From CAZVPF01 sp964628195 (lineage in GTDB: Bacteria > Planctomycetota > Phycisphaerae > Sedimentisphaerales > Anaerohalosphaeraceae), in assembly GCA_964628195.1 (NCBI GenBank), contig CAZVPF010000017.1:1-64000 (forward strand): a stretch of 64,000 bases of DNA, in the 5' to 3' direction. The position numbers and the translations under genes were made by a program. The first letter of the stretch is position 1. Each line of letters begins with the position of its first letter. Of this stretch, positions 40,863-50,922 are shown in pieces. The notes beneath the pieces were generated by a model. It did not search any database. It saw nothing but the letters and a program-made list of their open reading frames with translations, and was not told the origin of the DNA.

Positions 40863-42824
40863 ATGGCCAAAACACTTACGTACAAAATACTCGAGGCCCA
40901 TCTTGTCGAGGGCCGGCTTGAGCAGGGCGAGCCTGTCGGTATTCGGATCGACCAGACGCTGACCCAGGACGCGACGGGGACGACCGCGTTTCTGCTGTTC
41001 GAGTCGATGGGAATCAAACGTGTCAAAACCGATGTTTCGGTCAGCTATATCGATCACAATATGAGCCAGTTCGGCCCGGAGAATCATAACGACCACCTGT
41101 ACCTGCAGACGGTTTCGACGCGTGCAGGTGCGTATCACTCGCGGCCGGGCAACGGAATATGTCACCAGGTACACCTCGAAAGGTTCGGCAAGAGCGGCGC
41201 GACTCTGCTCGGCAGTGATTCACATACGCCCACCGGCGGGGGTATCGGAATGATCGCCATCGGCGCCGGCGGAATGGATGTTGCGGTCGCGATGGGCGGC
41301 GGTGCGTTTTACCTTACCTGCCCGAAAGTTATAGGGGTCAAACTTACCGGGGCTCTGAACGACTGGGTTGCGAGCAAAGATGTGATACTGAAGCTGCTTA
41401 GCATACTGAGCACCAAGGGCAACGTCGGATGCGTGGTGGAATACTTCGGGCAGGGCGTTGAAACTCTGACTGTACCCCAGCGGGCGACGATAACGAATAT
41501 GGGCGCGGAGCTCGGTGTAACGACGAGCGTTTTTCCGAGCGATGAACAGACGCGTAAATTTCTTGCCGCCCAGGACAGGGAAAAAGACTTCATGCCGCTG
41601 GCGGCGGATGAGGGATGTGAATATGACAGGGTAATCGAGATCAACCTCAGTGAGCTTGTGCCGATGGCTGCGTGCCCGTCGTCACCGGACAATATCAAGA
41701 CGGTCGACGAGCTTGCCGGCGGCGAGGTCAACCAGGTCGTGGTCGGAAGCTGTACGAACTCGAGCTACACCGACCTGATGATGCTGGCGAAAGTGCTGAA
41801 AGGGCGCAAGATACACCCGCTGGTTGAATTCGCGGTCGCACCCGGCAGCAAGCAGGTAATGAGTATGCTCGCCCGTAACGGGGCTCTTGCCGATATAATC
41901 GACGCCGGAGCGCGTATCCTTGAAAGCGGATGCGGGCCCTGCATAGGGCAGGGTTTTTCACCGGCCGAGAAGGTCGTGAGCGTGCGGACGTTTAACCGCA
42001 ACTTTGCCGGACGCACGGGCACTAAGGGGGATACGGCATATCTTGTCAGCCCGGAGACAGCGGCGGCCTGTGCACTTAACGCCAAGTTCGTAAACCCGCA
42101 GAAGATGGGCATTGAATATCCGAAAATCGAAATGCCGACAGAATTTTTAACAGACGACAGGATGATCGAAAAGCCTTTGAGCCAAGCCGACGCCGAAAAC
42201 TCCGAGGTCAAGCGGGCCTCAACGATAGTCGTTCCGGAGTCGCCCCAGCCGCTTTGTGAAACGCTTGTCGGCAGGGTTCTGCTCAAGTGCGAGGACAAAA
42301 TAACCACCGACCACATAATGCCGGCTGGTGTGTATCTGAAGTATCGCTCAAATGTTCCGGAATATGCGAAGTACGTATTCAACTGTTTCAATAAAGAGGG
42401 GCAGCCGACCTTTGCCGACCGTGCGCTTGCGCTCAAGGACGAAGGTATCGGCGGGATCGTCGTGGCTGGCGAAAGCTACGGCCAGGGATCGAGCAGGGAA
42501 CATGCCGCACTTTGCCCGATGTACCTCGGTGTGCGGGCGGTCATCGCGAAGTCCATCGAGCGGATACACAAGGCCAACCTTATCAACTTCGCGATTGTAC
42601 CCCTTGAATTTGCCGAGCCGTCCGACTATGACAAAATCAAGCCGGAAGACGAGCTGAAAATAGCAGGCCTTGTCGATGCGGTCAGGTCGAGCGAAACGGT
42701 AACCGTTGAGAACGTAAGCGGTGGGACGAAGTTCGAGGCCGTACTGAAGCTTTCGGAAAGGGACAGGGCGATATTGCTTGCCGGCGGGCTGCTGAGTTAT
42801 ACTAAATCCGGCGGCGGGAAATGA
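40863..42824 (+). CDS. Aconitate hydratase
   Basis: A 653-residue aconitase that interconverts citrate and isocitrate with a [4Fe-4S] cluster. Cluster ligands are Cys in VVGSCTNSSYTDLMM and in ESGCGPCIGQGFSP; DSHTPTGGGIGMIAIGAGGMD is the substrate-binding loop, and GESYGQGSSREHAAL lies in the swivel domain. The length (about 650) marks the mitochondrial-like/short bacterial group rather than AcnA (about 890). It overlaps the next gene by 4 bases (ATGA). Confidence 0.93.
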   Translation: MAKTLTYKILEAHLVEGRLEQGEPVGIRIDQTLTQDATGTTAFLLFESMGIKRVKTDVSVSYIDHNMSQFGPENHNDHLYLQTVSTRAGAYHSRPGNGICHQVHLERFGKSGATLLGSDSHTPTGGGIGMIAIGAGGMDVAVAMGGGAFYLTCPKVIGVKLTGALNDWVASKDVILKLLSILSTKGNVGCVVEYFGQGVETLTVPQRATITNMGAELGVTTSVFPSDEQTRKFLAAQDREKDFMPLAADEGCEYDRVIEINLSELVPMAACPSSPDNIKTVDELAGGEVNQVVVGSCTNSSYTDLMMLAKVLKGRKIHPLVEFAVAPGSKQVMSMLARNGALADIIDAGARILESGCGPCIGQGFSPAEKVVSVRTFNRNFAGRTGTKGDTAYLVSPETAAACALNAKFVNPQKMGIEYPKIEMPTEFLTDDRMIEKPLSQADAENSEVKRASTIVVPESPQPLCETLVGRVLLKCEDKITTDHIMPAGVYLKYRSNVPEYAKYVFNCFNKEGQPTFADRALALKDEGIGGIVVAGESYGQGSSREHAALCPMYLGVRAVIAKSIERIHKANLINFAIVPLEFAEPSDYDKIKPEDELKIAGLVDAVRSSETVTVENVSGGTKFEAVLKLSERDRAILLAGGLLSYTKSGGGK

Positions 42825-43339
42825 GCCGGCGCATCGTTACAGTTTTCGGCTCGGGTAAAATACCCGACGGCGGTGAAGAGTACCGGTTCGCTTACGAACT
42901 GGGCGCCTGCCTGGCAAGGGCGGGCTTTGCAGTCGCCAACGGCGGATACGGCGGGACAATGCTTGCCTGCTCCAAAGGAGCGGCGGAAAATGGCGGCAAA
43001 GTAACAGGCGTTACCTGTGACGCATTCGGGCGAGGCGGGGCAAACGAATACGTCGGCGAGGAGATCAGAACGCCCGACCTGCGGGACAGGCTCGGCAAGC
43101 TTGTGGAACTTGGCGAAGCTTATGTCGTATTGCCCGGCGGAACGGGCACACTGCTTGAACTTGCGTGGGTCTGGGAATCGGCGAATAAGGGCTTTGATTG
43201 TCAGGGCAAAAAGATTATAATTACAGGCGCGTTCTGGGATCCGCTTGTCGAGATGATGGCGAGTGTAAAGGCTAAAAGCGAAAAATGCCTGCTCAAGGCA
43301 GAGAGCCCCGAAGAAGTGGTCAAACTTTTAAGCGAGTGA
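42821..43339 (+). CDS. LOG-family (lysine decarboxylase-like) nucleotide-phosphoribohydrolase homologue
   Basis: A 172-residue Rossmann-like protein with NGGYGGTMLACSKGA and PGGTGTLLELAWVWE, the GGxGT-E motif of the LOG/TIGR00725 branch that splits ribosyl groups from cytokinin-type nucleotides. No lysine decarboxylase activity is implied. It is translationally coupled to aconitase by ATGA overlap, an unusual partner. The next gene begins 5 bases after its stop. Confidence 0.85.
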   Translation: MSRRIVTVFGSGKIPDGGEEYRFAYELGACLARAGFAVANGGYGGTMLACSKGAAENGGKVTGVTCDAFGRGGANEYVGEEIRTPDLRDRLGKLVELGEAYVVLPGGTGTLLELAWVWESANKGFDCQGKKIIITGAFWDPLVEMMASVKAKSEKCLLKAESPEEVVKLLSE

Positions 43340-43344
43340 AAATA

Positions 43345-44367
43345 ATGAATGTTTCCGAGATAAAGAATAAGCTTTTAATCGTGCTTTTTGCGGGACTGAC
43401 GTCCGTGCTTCCGCTTCAAGCGAAAGACGATATATTCGCAGATGACGACCCGGACAGGATGGCCCAGCGGTTCTATCTTGAAAGGCTCAGGGAGCAGCAG
43501 ACTATTAAGGGCACGGAGAAAAGCAAGCCCGATTCGCCGCCTGCGAAACTGCTGCGTGAGGGCATGATACTGCAGGGCATCGACGGCAGCATTATAAAAA
43601 TGCCCGGAAGGTACACAGACTGGTTCTTCGTGAGCGACAGTTCCTTGAGCGACATGAAGACGACTTTGCCGGCGGGCAGTTTCTTCGAGCTTGTCAAGTG
43701 TTCCACGCTCGAACAGATCGAGGCCGAGTATAATTCTCAGTACCCCGAGACCGCTGGCGAGGCTGTTTCCCGGCAAAACACCCGACCCGGTGAAACACCG
43801 GACCCGAACAGCCCGGCTGTGCTCGAACCGCAAAAGCTTGTCGATCCTTACAGCGTCAAGCTGTGGGCAAGGGTGGTGAGGTACGATAATAAAAATTACT
43901 TTTACCCGGTTCTGTTCATTCCGACAACTTCGGGCGAGAGGCCCGGCGGGGCAGAGAATACCGAGCAAGGTTACGAGGGTGCGAGCCAGTCGCCGCCTTC
44001 GAGCGATTCGATAATACCGTCCAACGTGATGGAGAAGCTGAAGCCGCGAAAGTTTATAAATATGGCCAAGGCCCGGCAGTATGTGGACACCGAGGGCGAC
44101 GCGGTGCTGGTCGACCGGACGGGTTTTCTCATAACGGACAAAGGCAGGCAGCTTTTTCATATAGACGGTTTCGGCCGCAACATAAGTGATATGGAGTTTG
44201 TGACACTGCCCTGCGAGGTGCTTGCGGATATCGAGCGGAGCCTGGCTTTGTCACAATGGCGGCAGAGGTATCGTGTTTCGGGCATTATTACAAAGTATAA
44301 GGGCGATTATTATCTTCTGCCCCAGCGGGCAATAAGGGCTTACAGCAACGGCAACTTCGCGAGATAG
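43345..44367 (+). CDS. Secreted protein of unknown function
   Basis: A 340-residue protein with a signal peptide (KLLIVLFAGLTSVLPLQA, about residues 8-25). The mature part starts with acidic DDIFADDDPDR and contains two similar strand regions: LREGMILQGIDGSIIKM with LPAGSFFELV, and later DAVLVDRTGFLITD with LPCEVLADIE. This suggests an internal duplication of a small beta domain joined by a Pro/Ser-rich linker. Start at 43345 by position after the upstream stop; the longer frame has no site. No known family recognised. Confidence 0.75.
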   Translation: MNVSEIKNKLLIVLFAGLTSVLPLQAKDDIFADDDPDRMAQRFYLERLREQQTIKGTEKSKPDSPPAKLLREGMILQGIDGSIIKMPGRYTDWFFVSDSSLSDMKTTLPAGSFFELVKCSTLEQIEAEYNSQYPETAGEAVSRQNTRPGETPDPNSPAVLEPQKLVDPYSVKLWARVVRYDNKNYFYPVLFIPTTSGERPGGAENTEQGYEGASQSPPSSDSIIPSNVMEKLKPRKFINMAKARQYVDTEGDAVLVDRTGFLITDKGRQLFHIDGFGRNISDMEFVTLPCEVLADIERSLALSQWRQRYRVSGIITKYKGDYYLLPQRAIRAYSNGNFAR

Positions 44368-44387
44368 ACGTGGTAAGAGATCAAAGC

Positions 44388-45698
44388 ATGGCAGGAAAAT
44401 TCGACAAGCTGATAATAGACTCGGCCCGGAGGCTTGTGAAACTACGCAAGTCGGTTTTGAGTATGGCGTGGTTCGACAGCGACGACCAGCGATGCGGCAA
44501 GGTCTCCGGGATTATCCGTGAGATCGCCGCGGAAGGCGATGCGAAGCTTGCGGAGTTCACAGAGCGTTTCGACGGTGTTAAGCTCCGCCCGGAGCAGTTT
44601 CTGGTCGAGCGCGAGAGGATGGTCAGCGCGCTGGACTCGCTTGACGGGCAGCTTAAGGGGTCGATAGAAAAAGCTGTAGAAAACGTCCGCTGCTACCAGT
44701 CGGAGATTTTTCTGCCTGCGAAAAGTTCGCATCCGGGCGTTAAGTACACCCCCGTAGAACGTGTGGGGGTTTGCGTTCCCGGGGCCAGTGCACCGCTGCC
44801 TTCGACTGTGATAATGACTGTCGTGCCGGCGCAGGTGGCGGGCGTTAAGGAGATCGCCGTTATCTCGCCCCCCCGGTTCGAGGGCTCGATACACCCGGTG
44901 ATACTGGCGGTTTGCGAAATGCTCGGGGTAAGGGAGGTTTACCGGGTAGGCGGCGCACAGGCAGTTGCGGCGCTTGGTCTGGGCACCGATACAATAAAGA
45001 AAGTCGACAAGATTGTCGGACCCGGCAACCAGTGGGTGCAGACAGCCAAAAAGCAGCTTCTGGGCAGGGTGGGGATAGACTCCATCGCAGGTCCAAGCGA
45101 AGTGCTTGTTATAGCGGACGAATCGGCCAACCCGGCGTGGGTCGCCGCCGACATGCTCAGCCAGGCCGAGCATGACCCGGGCTGCGCGCTGGTGTTTACC
45201 GACAGTGCGGAGTTCGCCAAGTCGGTAACCGCCGAGCTGGGAAGGCAGGTTCCGCAGCTTGACCGGGCAGAGCAAACCGAGAAGTGCCTTCTCGAATACA
45301 GCGGTATATGCGTTTTCAACGACATGGAGGAAATAATCGAATCGGCAAATGTTTTTGCAGCCGAACACCTGCAGATCCAGTGCGGCCGAAACAGCCGATC
45401 CGTTGCCGAAAGGATAAACAACGCAGGGGCAATATTCATCGGCCCGTATTCACCCGTTGCCACTGGCGATTACTTCGCCGGGCCCAGCCACACACTGCCG
45501 ACGGGTATGAGCGCGAGATTCTTTAATGCGTTAAGCAGCAACGACTTTGTCAAGGCTTCGAGCATAATAGAATATTCTGCAGACAAGCTGAACAGGGACG
45601 CTGCGGATATAATCCGCCTTGCTGAGATCGAGGGGCTCGACGCACACGCGAAAAGTGTGTCGATACGATTAAACGGCAATTCAGGCAGCGCAGACTGA
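44388..45698 (+). CDS. hisD: Histidinol dehydrogenase
   Basis: HisD oxidises L-histidinol to L-histidine using two NAD+. The N-terminal half contains VPGASAPLPSTVIMT and YRVGGAQAVAALGLGT; the active region is SQAEHDPGC, FAAEHLQIQ and SPVATGDYFAGPSHTLPTG with the zinc and catalytic histidines. From the chosen ATG it is 436 residues, a usual length. A GTG at 44370 could add six residues; neither has a clear ribosome site. No other his gene is nearby. Confidence 0.93.
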   Translation: MAGKFDKLIIDSARRLVKLRKSVLSMAWFDSDDQRCGKVSGIIREIAAEGDAKLAEFTERFDGVKLRPEQFLVERERMVSALDSLDGQLKGSIEKAVENVRCYQSEIFLPAKSSHPGVKYTPVERVGVCVPGASAPLPSTVIMTVVPAQVAGVKEIAVISPPRFEGSIHPVILAVCEMLGVREVYRVGGAQAVAALGLGTDTIKKVDKIVGPGNQWVQTAKKQLLGRVGIDSIAGPSEVLVIADESANPAWVAADMLSQAEHDPGCALVFTDSAEFAKSVTAELGRQVPQLDRAEQTEKCLLEYSGICVFNDMEEIIESANVFAAEHLQIQCGRNSRSVAERINNAGAIFIGPYSPVATGDYFAGPSHTLPTGMSARFFNALSSNDFVKASSIIEYSADKLNRDAADIIRLAEIEGLDAHAKSVSIRLNGNSGSAD

Positions 45699-45750
45699 CA
45701 GCGATTGGAAGTTGATTTGTTCTTCCGATGGTTTTTTGTTCCGCCTGGCG

Positions 45751-47079
45751 TTAAAGTTGCTTAATAAGCAAACCGAGGCCTTTGAAGAACCTTCTTGTTT
45801 TATCTCCGAAGTTGGGCTTGATTATTCTGTTTTTTTCGTATTTGGACTCAGGTGGAACCTGGGGTGCGTTTTCGGGTTTGGTGTCCGGGATCAGTTCGAG
45901 CAGTTCTTTCATGTCGTATTCATAGTAGGGCTGATTGGCGGCGCAGTTCTCATCGCCGTCGCCCGGCGCGGCGTTGGCGACCCAGAGCTTCAGCGAAGCC
46001 GGCTGGAAAAGTACATTGTGAAGGGCGCAGCTCATAGCGACCGGCCGATTCATCAGCTGCAGGGCCTTTTGCAGGTCGATATGCCCGTAGTCGCGTTTGA
46101 CCCATTCGGTAAGTTTCTTGTAGCGGTCACCGGCACTTAGCAGAACCGCATCTTCTACGGCATAGGGCAGCAGGTCGTGCGTCTGGCCCGGGCCTACGCT
46201 TGCGAACATTTCGCTTGTGCACGCCAGCCCCGCGGCAGAGGGTATTTTCGGATCGCTTATCACGTAATAGTATTCGCAGGTGCGGGGTCTGTCGCGGAAT
46301 GCCGCAAGAGCCTGCTCGATTGTTGCCGATTCCTCCAGCGCCGCGCGCAGCAGGAAGGTCATCGGGACCCCGTCCCATTTGCCTTCGCCCCTGCCGCCCA
46401 TTTCGCCTATCGCGACCTGCTTTTCGTTCATGCCCGTCACCGAGCCGATAAAGCCCGCATAGCCTACGGTTACAAATGCGTTGTACCCGTCGGGTTTGAC
46501 GACGGTCAGTACGGCGTGTTCCTGCAGACCGATGCCGGTCATGTAGTCCAGTATTCTGCCGTGATATAAAGTTCCGTCGGAGGTGGCTTTGCCGAAAACA
46601 GCAAAACCGCTGCAGTGGAAAAGCTCCGGGAAAATGTTTGCAAGCTCGATGTCGCGCAGGGGCATTTTGGAACCGTCGGCCAGGCCTCGCATTTCTTCCC
46701 GGAAGCGGGGTGCGATATATTTTTCCGTTGCTTGCCATGCTCCCTCAAGGCTGAAGTCGTAATCTTTTTTTCTTCCGCGTGAAGCTGCTCCGCTTACAAC
46801 AAGGACGGTGTCCATAAGCGATTTGACCTCTTCGCGCATAAGCCTGCCCTGCTGATAGCCGATTTCATAAGGGGTCCCTGCCAGCAGCAGGATCGACTGG
46901 TCCTTACTTTGCAGCAGCGAGCCCCTCCCGCAGCGGGCTGCGACATGGGCCTGGTCGGCGGGTACGGGGATGATGGTCTTTTCGGCTGCGGCAGTGAGTG
47001 TCAAAAGCAGGATTAAAAAGATGCAGAAAAAGCCGCGGCCAGCCGGGTAAATTTTATTGATCGGTTTTACAGGTTTCAT
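45751..47079 (-). CDS. Secreted C45-family autoproteolytic acyltransferase/hydrolase
   Basis: A 442-residue protein with a signal peptide (FFCIFLILLLTLTAAA, about residues 17-32). The catalytic N-terminal nucleophile region reads FPELFHCSGFAVFGKA, with Cys as presumed autocleavage nucleophile, followed by SDGTLYHGRILDY and VTVGYAGFIGSVTGMNEKQV. These match peptidase C45 and acyl-CoA:6-aminopenicillanate acyltransferase-like or phospholipase-B-like relatives, Ntn-hydrolases. Exported; the substrate may be an amide of a lipid or peptide. It is convergent with hisD and divergent from the BON gene at 47275. Confidence 0.82.
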   Translation of the reverse strand: MKPVKPINKIYPAGRGFFCIFLILLLTLTAAAEKTIIPVPADQAHVAARCGRGSLLQSKDQSILLLAGTPYEIGYQQGRLMREEVKSLMDTVLVVSGAASRGRKKDYDFSLEGAWQATEKYIAPRFREEMRGLADGSKMPLRDIELANIFPELFHCSGFAVFGKATSDGTLYHGRILDYMTGIGLQEHAVLTVVKPDGYNAFVTVGYAGFIGSVTGMNEKQVAIGEMGGRGEGKWDGVPMTFLLRAALEESATIEQALAAFRDRPRTCEYYYVISDPKIPSAAGLACTSEMFASVGPGQTHDLLPYAVEDAVLLSAGDRYKKLTEWVKRDYGHIDLQKALQLMNRPVAMSCALHNVLFQPASLKLWVANAAPGDGDENCAANQPYYEYDMKELLELIPDTKPENAPQVPPESKYEKNRIIKPNFGDKTRRFFKGLGLLIKQL

Positions 47080-47274
47080 TATTTATCTCGCGAATAAATT
47101 GTATTACTAAAAACAGGCATAACAGCATCATACACAAAAATCGGATAAAATGGAATACCTGTTTGCAGGTTTTTTTGGGGTCAGTTTAAGTATATTCCTG
47201 ATTTCATCAACAATCGGTTTCGCTAAAATTGTTTATTGTAATGGTCATGTTGTTTATTAAGAAAGGAGAGAAGA

Positions 47275-48807
47275 ATGAATGTTTTGACTTTGAAAATGCA
47301 GCGTATTGTTTTCCTCTCAATCCTGACGGCTCTTTGCGGTGCGGTTCTATGTGAAGCCGCTGATGCGCCTTTGAGTGACAGCAAAATTACCGCTGCTGTT
47401 GACGACGCACTTATGTTCGACCAGGCGGTTAAGGCGATGCGCATAGATGTCAGCACCAACAACGGCATTGTAACACTGTCCGGAAGCACGGACAATATCC
47501 TTGCAAAAGACAGGGCCGCCCGCCTGGCCCAGACTGTCAGGGGCGTAAGAGCTGTTGTGAATAATGTTAAAGTCTTATCCGTTCCCAAAACGGACATGGA
47601 GATCGAGAACAACATCAACGATGCCCTGATATGGGACCAGGCTACCGAAGCCCTGGAAGTTGGTGTAAATGTTTCAGCAGGCAGGGTTACACTAACCGGG
47701 ACAGTTGATTCCTGGCAGGAAAAGCAGCTTGTCGAAAAGGTCGCCAAAGGTGTCAGCGGTGTTGAAGCGGTGACAAACAGCATCGTTGTCGATTACAAGC
47801 AGGACAGAAGCGATTATGAGATGAAGCAGGAAATTGCTAAGCGCATGAACTGGGACGCTTATGTCGATGATGCTATGATAAGTGTTGATGTCAGCAACGG
47901 CACAGCCGTGCTGGACGGCACCGTAGGCAGCGCCGCGGAAAAGCAGCGTGCAATAACCAACGCATGGGTCGCAGGCATTGAAGACGTTAACGCCGAAAGC
48001 CTTGAAGTGGCAAAATGGGCCCGGGACCAGAGGTTCCGAAAGGACAAGTTCGTCAATAAGCAAGACTCCGAAGTGCAGCAGGCGGTAAACGATGCGTTCC
48101 TGTATGACCCCCGTGTTAATATGTTCAACATAAACGTCTCATGTGATGCCGGAATCGTTACCCTAAGCGGTATTGTCGATAATCTAAAGGCCAAACGTGC
48201 CGCCGAGATGGACGCTGAAAACACAGTAGGCGTATGGCAGGTAAAAAATAACATCAAGGTTCGCCCGACCGCAGGAACTGCTGACAGCAAAATCGAAAGA
48301 CGTGTAAAGCAGGCTCTCATGGAGGACCCCTATGTGGAAAGGTTCGAGCTTGATGTAAATGTTGTTAACAATACTGCCTATCTTTCCGGTGAAGTGGACA
48401 CTTATTTCGAGAAAGGCCAGGCCGACGATGCAGCTTCCCGTGTCGCCGGTGTGATAGATGTCGAGAACAATATCGATGTTGACAATGAATACGGCACTTT
48501 AACCTACGACCCATATGTCTACCCGGGCTGGTCGGTATACGGTTATCCGTGGTACACCTATCCGGACGCGTACCGGACGACCGACAGCGACTGGGAGATT
48601 CGTGAGGACATTCAAAGTCAGCTCTGGTGGAGCCCGTTCGTTGATGAGAGCGAAGTGAACGTATCGGTCGAGGACGGGGTGGCAACGTTGACCGGTGAAG
48701 TTGACACATGGAACGAGTACCTGGCGGCGCGTGAAAATGCCATAGAGGGCGGCGCGGTCGCGGTTCGCAACAGGCTTGACGTTGAATACGGTCCGGAAGA
48801 TGACTGA
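47275..48807 (+). CDS. Exported protein with six BON domains
   Basis: A 510-residue protein with a signal peptide (about residues 10-25) and six BON (OsmY/transport-associated) repeats of about 65-70 residues. Each has the pattern acidic helix, V-strand, GxxxLxGxVD, and VxxVxNxLxV. Examples are NGIVTLSGSTDN, AGRVTLTGTVDS, NGTAVLDGTVGS, AGIVTLSGIVDN, NNTAYLSGEVDT and DGVATLTGEVDT. Between repeats five and six lies a Tyr/Pro-rich linker (YDPYVYPGW, YPWYTYPDAY). BON domains bind membranes. AAGGAGAG gives a strong ribosome site. The downstream P-type ATPase and stress genes suggest envelope stress. Confidence 0.92.
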   Translation: MNVLTLKMQRIVFLSILTALCGAVLCEAADAPLSDSKITAAVDDALMFDQAVKAMRIDVSTNNGIVTLSGSTDNILAKDRAARLAQTVRGVRAVVNNVKVLSVPKTDMEIENNINDALIWDQATEALEVGVNVSAGRVTLTGTVDSWQEKQLVEKVAKGVSGVEAVTNSIVVDYKQDRSDYEMKQEIAKRMNWDAYVDDAMISVDVSNGTAVLDGTVGSAAEKQRAITNAWVAGIEDVNAESLEVAKWARDQRFRKDKFVNKQDSEVQQAVNDAFLYDPRVNMFNINVSCDAGIVTLSGIVDNLKAKRAAEMDAENTVGVWQVKNNIKVRPTAGTADSKIERRVKQALMEDPYVERFELDVNVVNNTAYLSGEVDTYFEKGQADDAASRVAGVIDVENNIDVDNEYGTLTYDPYVYPGWSVYGYPWYTYPDAYRTTDSDWEIREDIQSQLWWSPFVDESEVNVSVEDGVATLTGEVDTWNEYLAARENAIEGGAVAVRNRLDVEYGPEDD

Positions 48808-48912
48808 AATCTGAACAACTGACAGTAACTTGCCTGGATATCCCACTTCCAGTTAAGAGCCGCTGTTGTGGACTGGCCCGGCAGCGGCTTGCTTTATTTA
48901 AGGAAAAAGCAA

Positions 48913-50883
48913 ATGGAACATAAAGACCATCACGAAATGATGATAAAGGACTTCAAGAGGCGTTTCTGGATATCTCTCGCACTTACCGTGCCTGTTGTGG
49001 TTTTGTCGGATACTTTACAGTCATTTGCAGGCCTCGACGAAAAGATAGAATTCGCGTATGAAACTTATGTTCAATTCGTATTTGCCGCGGTCATAACTGT
49101 CTATGGGGGCAAGCCTTTCTTCAAGGGGCTGATCAGTGAGATAAGCGACAGGAAGCCCGGAATGATGACACTTATCGCTGTTGCGGTGGGGGTGGCTTTT
49201 ATCTACAGCAGCGCGGTGGTTTTCGGGCTTGAGGGAAAGATATTTTTCTGGGAACTTGTGACGCTTATAGATGTTATGCTGCTGGGGCACTGGATAGAGA
49301 TGCGGTCGGTTCAGGCTGCGTCGGGTTCGCTCAAAAAGCTGGTTCAGCAGATGCCCGACAAGGCCTCAAGGCTGAACGAAGACGGGAATACGGAGCAAGT
49401 TAGTGTAGATCAACTTGAAAAGGGTGACAAGGTCCTTGTAAAGCCCGGCGAAAAGATACCTATAGACGGGGTAATCACAGAGGGCAGCTCAAACATCAAC
49501 CAGGCCATGGTAACAGGTGAAAGTGAACCTGTGGAAAAAAAGCAGGGAGATGACATTATAGGCGGGACAATAAACGGTTCATCTTCCCTGACCATCGAAG
49601 TCAGGAAAACCGGAAAAGAAACTTATCTTTCACAAGTTGTGGAGATGGTGGAGTCTGCACGCAATTCGAAATCAAAGACGCAAAATGTAGCGGACAAGGC
49701 GGCACTTTGGCTGACTGTAATCGCAGTTTCGGTCGCTGTAATTACGGTTACTGCATGGTTGACCGCGGGCAGGGATTTTGCCTATTCGCTGGAAAGGGCT
49801 GTGACCGTTATGATCACTACCTGCCCCCATGCTCTCGGGCTTGCGATACCCCTTGCCGTGGCGGTTTCAACATCTATTGCAGCAGGCAAGGGGCTGCTTG
49901 TGCGTAACCGTGACTCGTTCGAGTCGGCAAGGACAATCGACGCGGTGGTCTTTGATAAAACCGGTACTCTTACCCGTGGAGAGTTTGAAGTCACTTCAGT
50001 AGTTCAGCTTGACAGGGAAACTTCAGAGCAGGAAGCGCTGTCTATGGCAGGGAGTATTGAGCGACATTCAGAGCACCCGATAGGGGCGGCAATATTAAAA
50101 CATTGTCAAAACAATGATATAGAGCTTAAGGACGCTGAAGATTTTGAGGCTATATCCGGCAAGGGAGCGACGGCGAAAGTCGACGGCAAAAATGTCAAGG
50201 TCGTCAGCAAAGGTTACCTGAAAGAAAATGACATAGAATATGACAGCAGCGAACAAGAAGATCGAAAAGGAGCGGAGACCAAAGTATTCGTACTTGTAGA
50301 CGACAAGCCGGTTGCGATAATATTTACTGCCGACAGGATTCGTGAACAATCCAAAGCCGCCGTAAAGCAGCTCAGGGAAAAGGGGATGAAGGTGATTATG
50401 ATAACGGGTGATTCGGAAAAGACGGCTGCGGCTGTCGCTGATGAACTTGGACTGGATGATTATTTTGCCGAGGTACTGCCGGATAAAAAGTCGGATAAGA
50501 TAAAGGAACTTCAAAACCAGGGCCGGCGAGTTGCTATGGTCGGAGACGGCATAAATGATGCTCCCGCTCTTGCACAGGCCGATGTTGGTATCGCCATCGG
50601 TGCCGGAACGGATGTTGCCATAGATTCAGCGGATGTTGTGCTGGTGGAATCGGACCCGATGGATGTTACAGAGATTTTCTCATTGTCCAAAAGGACCTAC
50701 AGAAAGATGATACAGAACCTGTGGTGGGCTGCTGGTTATAATATTATCGCGATACCCCTTGCCGCGGGTGTGCTTTTCTGGGCGGGGATCATATTAAAAC
50801 CGGCTGTAGGTGCCGTAATAATGTCGCTTTCAACGGTTATTGTGGCTGTCAATGCGCAGCTGCTGAAGATTTCGTCGGATTAG
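48913..50883 (+). CDS. copB: CopB-type heavy-metal P-type ATPase
   Basis: A 656-residue P1B ATPase. The ion-binding motif in the channel helix is TTCPHALG (about residue 301), the CPH form of CopB/P1B-3 pumps for copper, rather than CPC. The phosphorylation site is DKTGTLTRG (about 348), with the nucleotide-binding HP in ERHSEHPIG and GDGINDAPALAQADVG near 545. The N-terminus is His/Glu-rich (MEHKDHHEMM) without an HMA domain, as in CopB. The ATG at 48913 follows AAGGA; an upstream ATG at 48868 lacks a site. Confidence 0.93.
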   Translation: MEHKDHHEMMIKDFKRRFWISLALTVPVVVLSDTLQSFAGLDEKIEFAYETYVQFVFAAVITVYGGKPFFKGLISEISDRKPGMMTLIAVAVGVAFIYSSAVVFGLEGKIFFWELVTLIDVMLLGHWIEMRSVQAASGSLKKLVQQMPDKASRLNEDGNTEQVSVDQLEKGDKVLVKPGEKIPIDGVITEGSSNINQAMVTGESEPVEKKQGDDIIGGTINGSSSLTIEVRKTGKETYLSQVVEMVESARNSKSKTQNVADKAALWLTVIAVSVAVITVTAWLTAGRDFAYSLERAVTVMITTCPHALGLAIPLAVAVSTSIAAGKGLLVRNRDSFESARTIDAVVFDKTGTLTRGEFEVTSVVQLDRETSEQEALSMAGSIERHSEHPIGAAILKHCQNNDIELKDAEDFEAISGKGATAKVDGKNVKVVSKGYLKENDIEYDSSEQEDRKGAETKVFVLVDDKPVAIIFTADRIREQSKAAVKQLREKGMKVIMITGDSEKTAAAVADELGLDDYFAEVLPDKKSDKIKELQNQGRRVAMVGDGINDAPALAQADVGIAIGAGTDVAIDSADVVLVESDPMDVTEIFSLSKRTYRKMIQNLWWAAGYNIIAIPLAAGVLFWAGIILKPAVGAVIMSLSTVIVAVNAQLLKISSD

Positions 50884-50922
50884 ATAATAATGTAAGTTGA
50901 ATCTTAAGCTAAGATATTAAAA

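Noticed and set aside
45699..45750. Possible bidirectional terminator between hisD and the C45 gene
   Set aside because: The only stem is GGAAG/CTTCC with a 10-base loop, and the T-run starts several bases after it, too weak to call.
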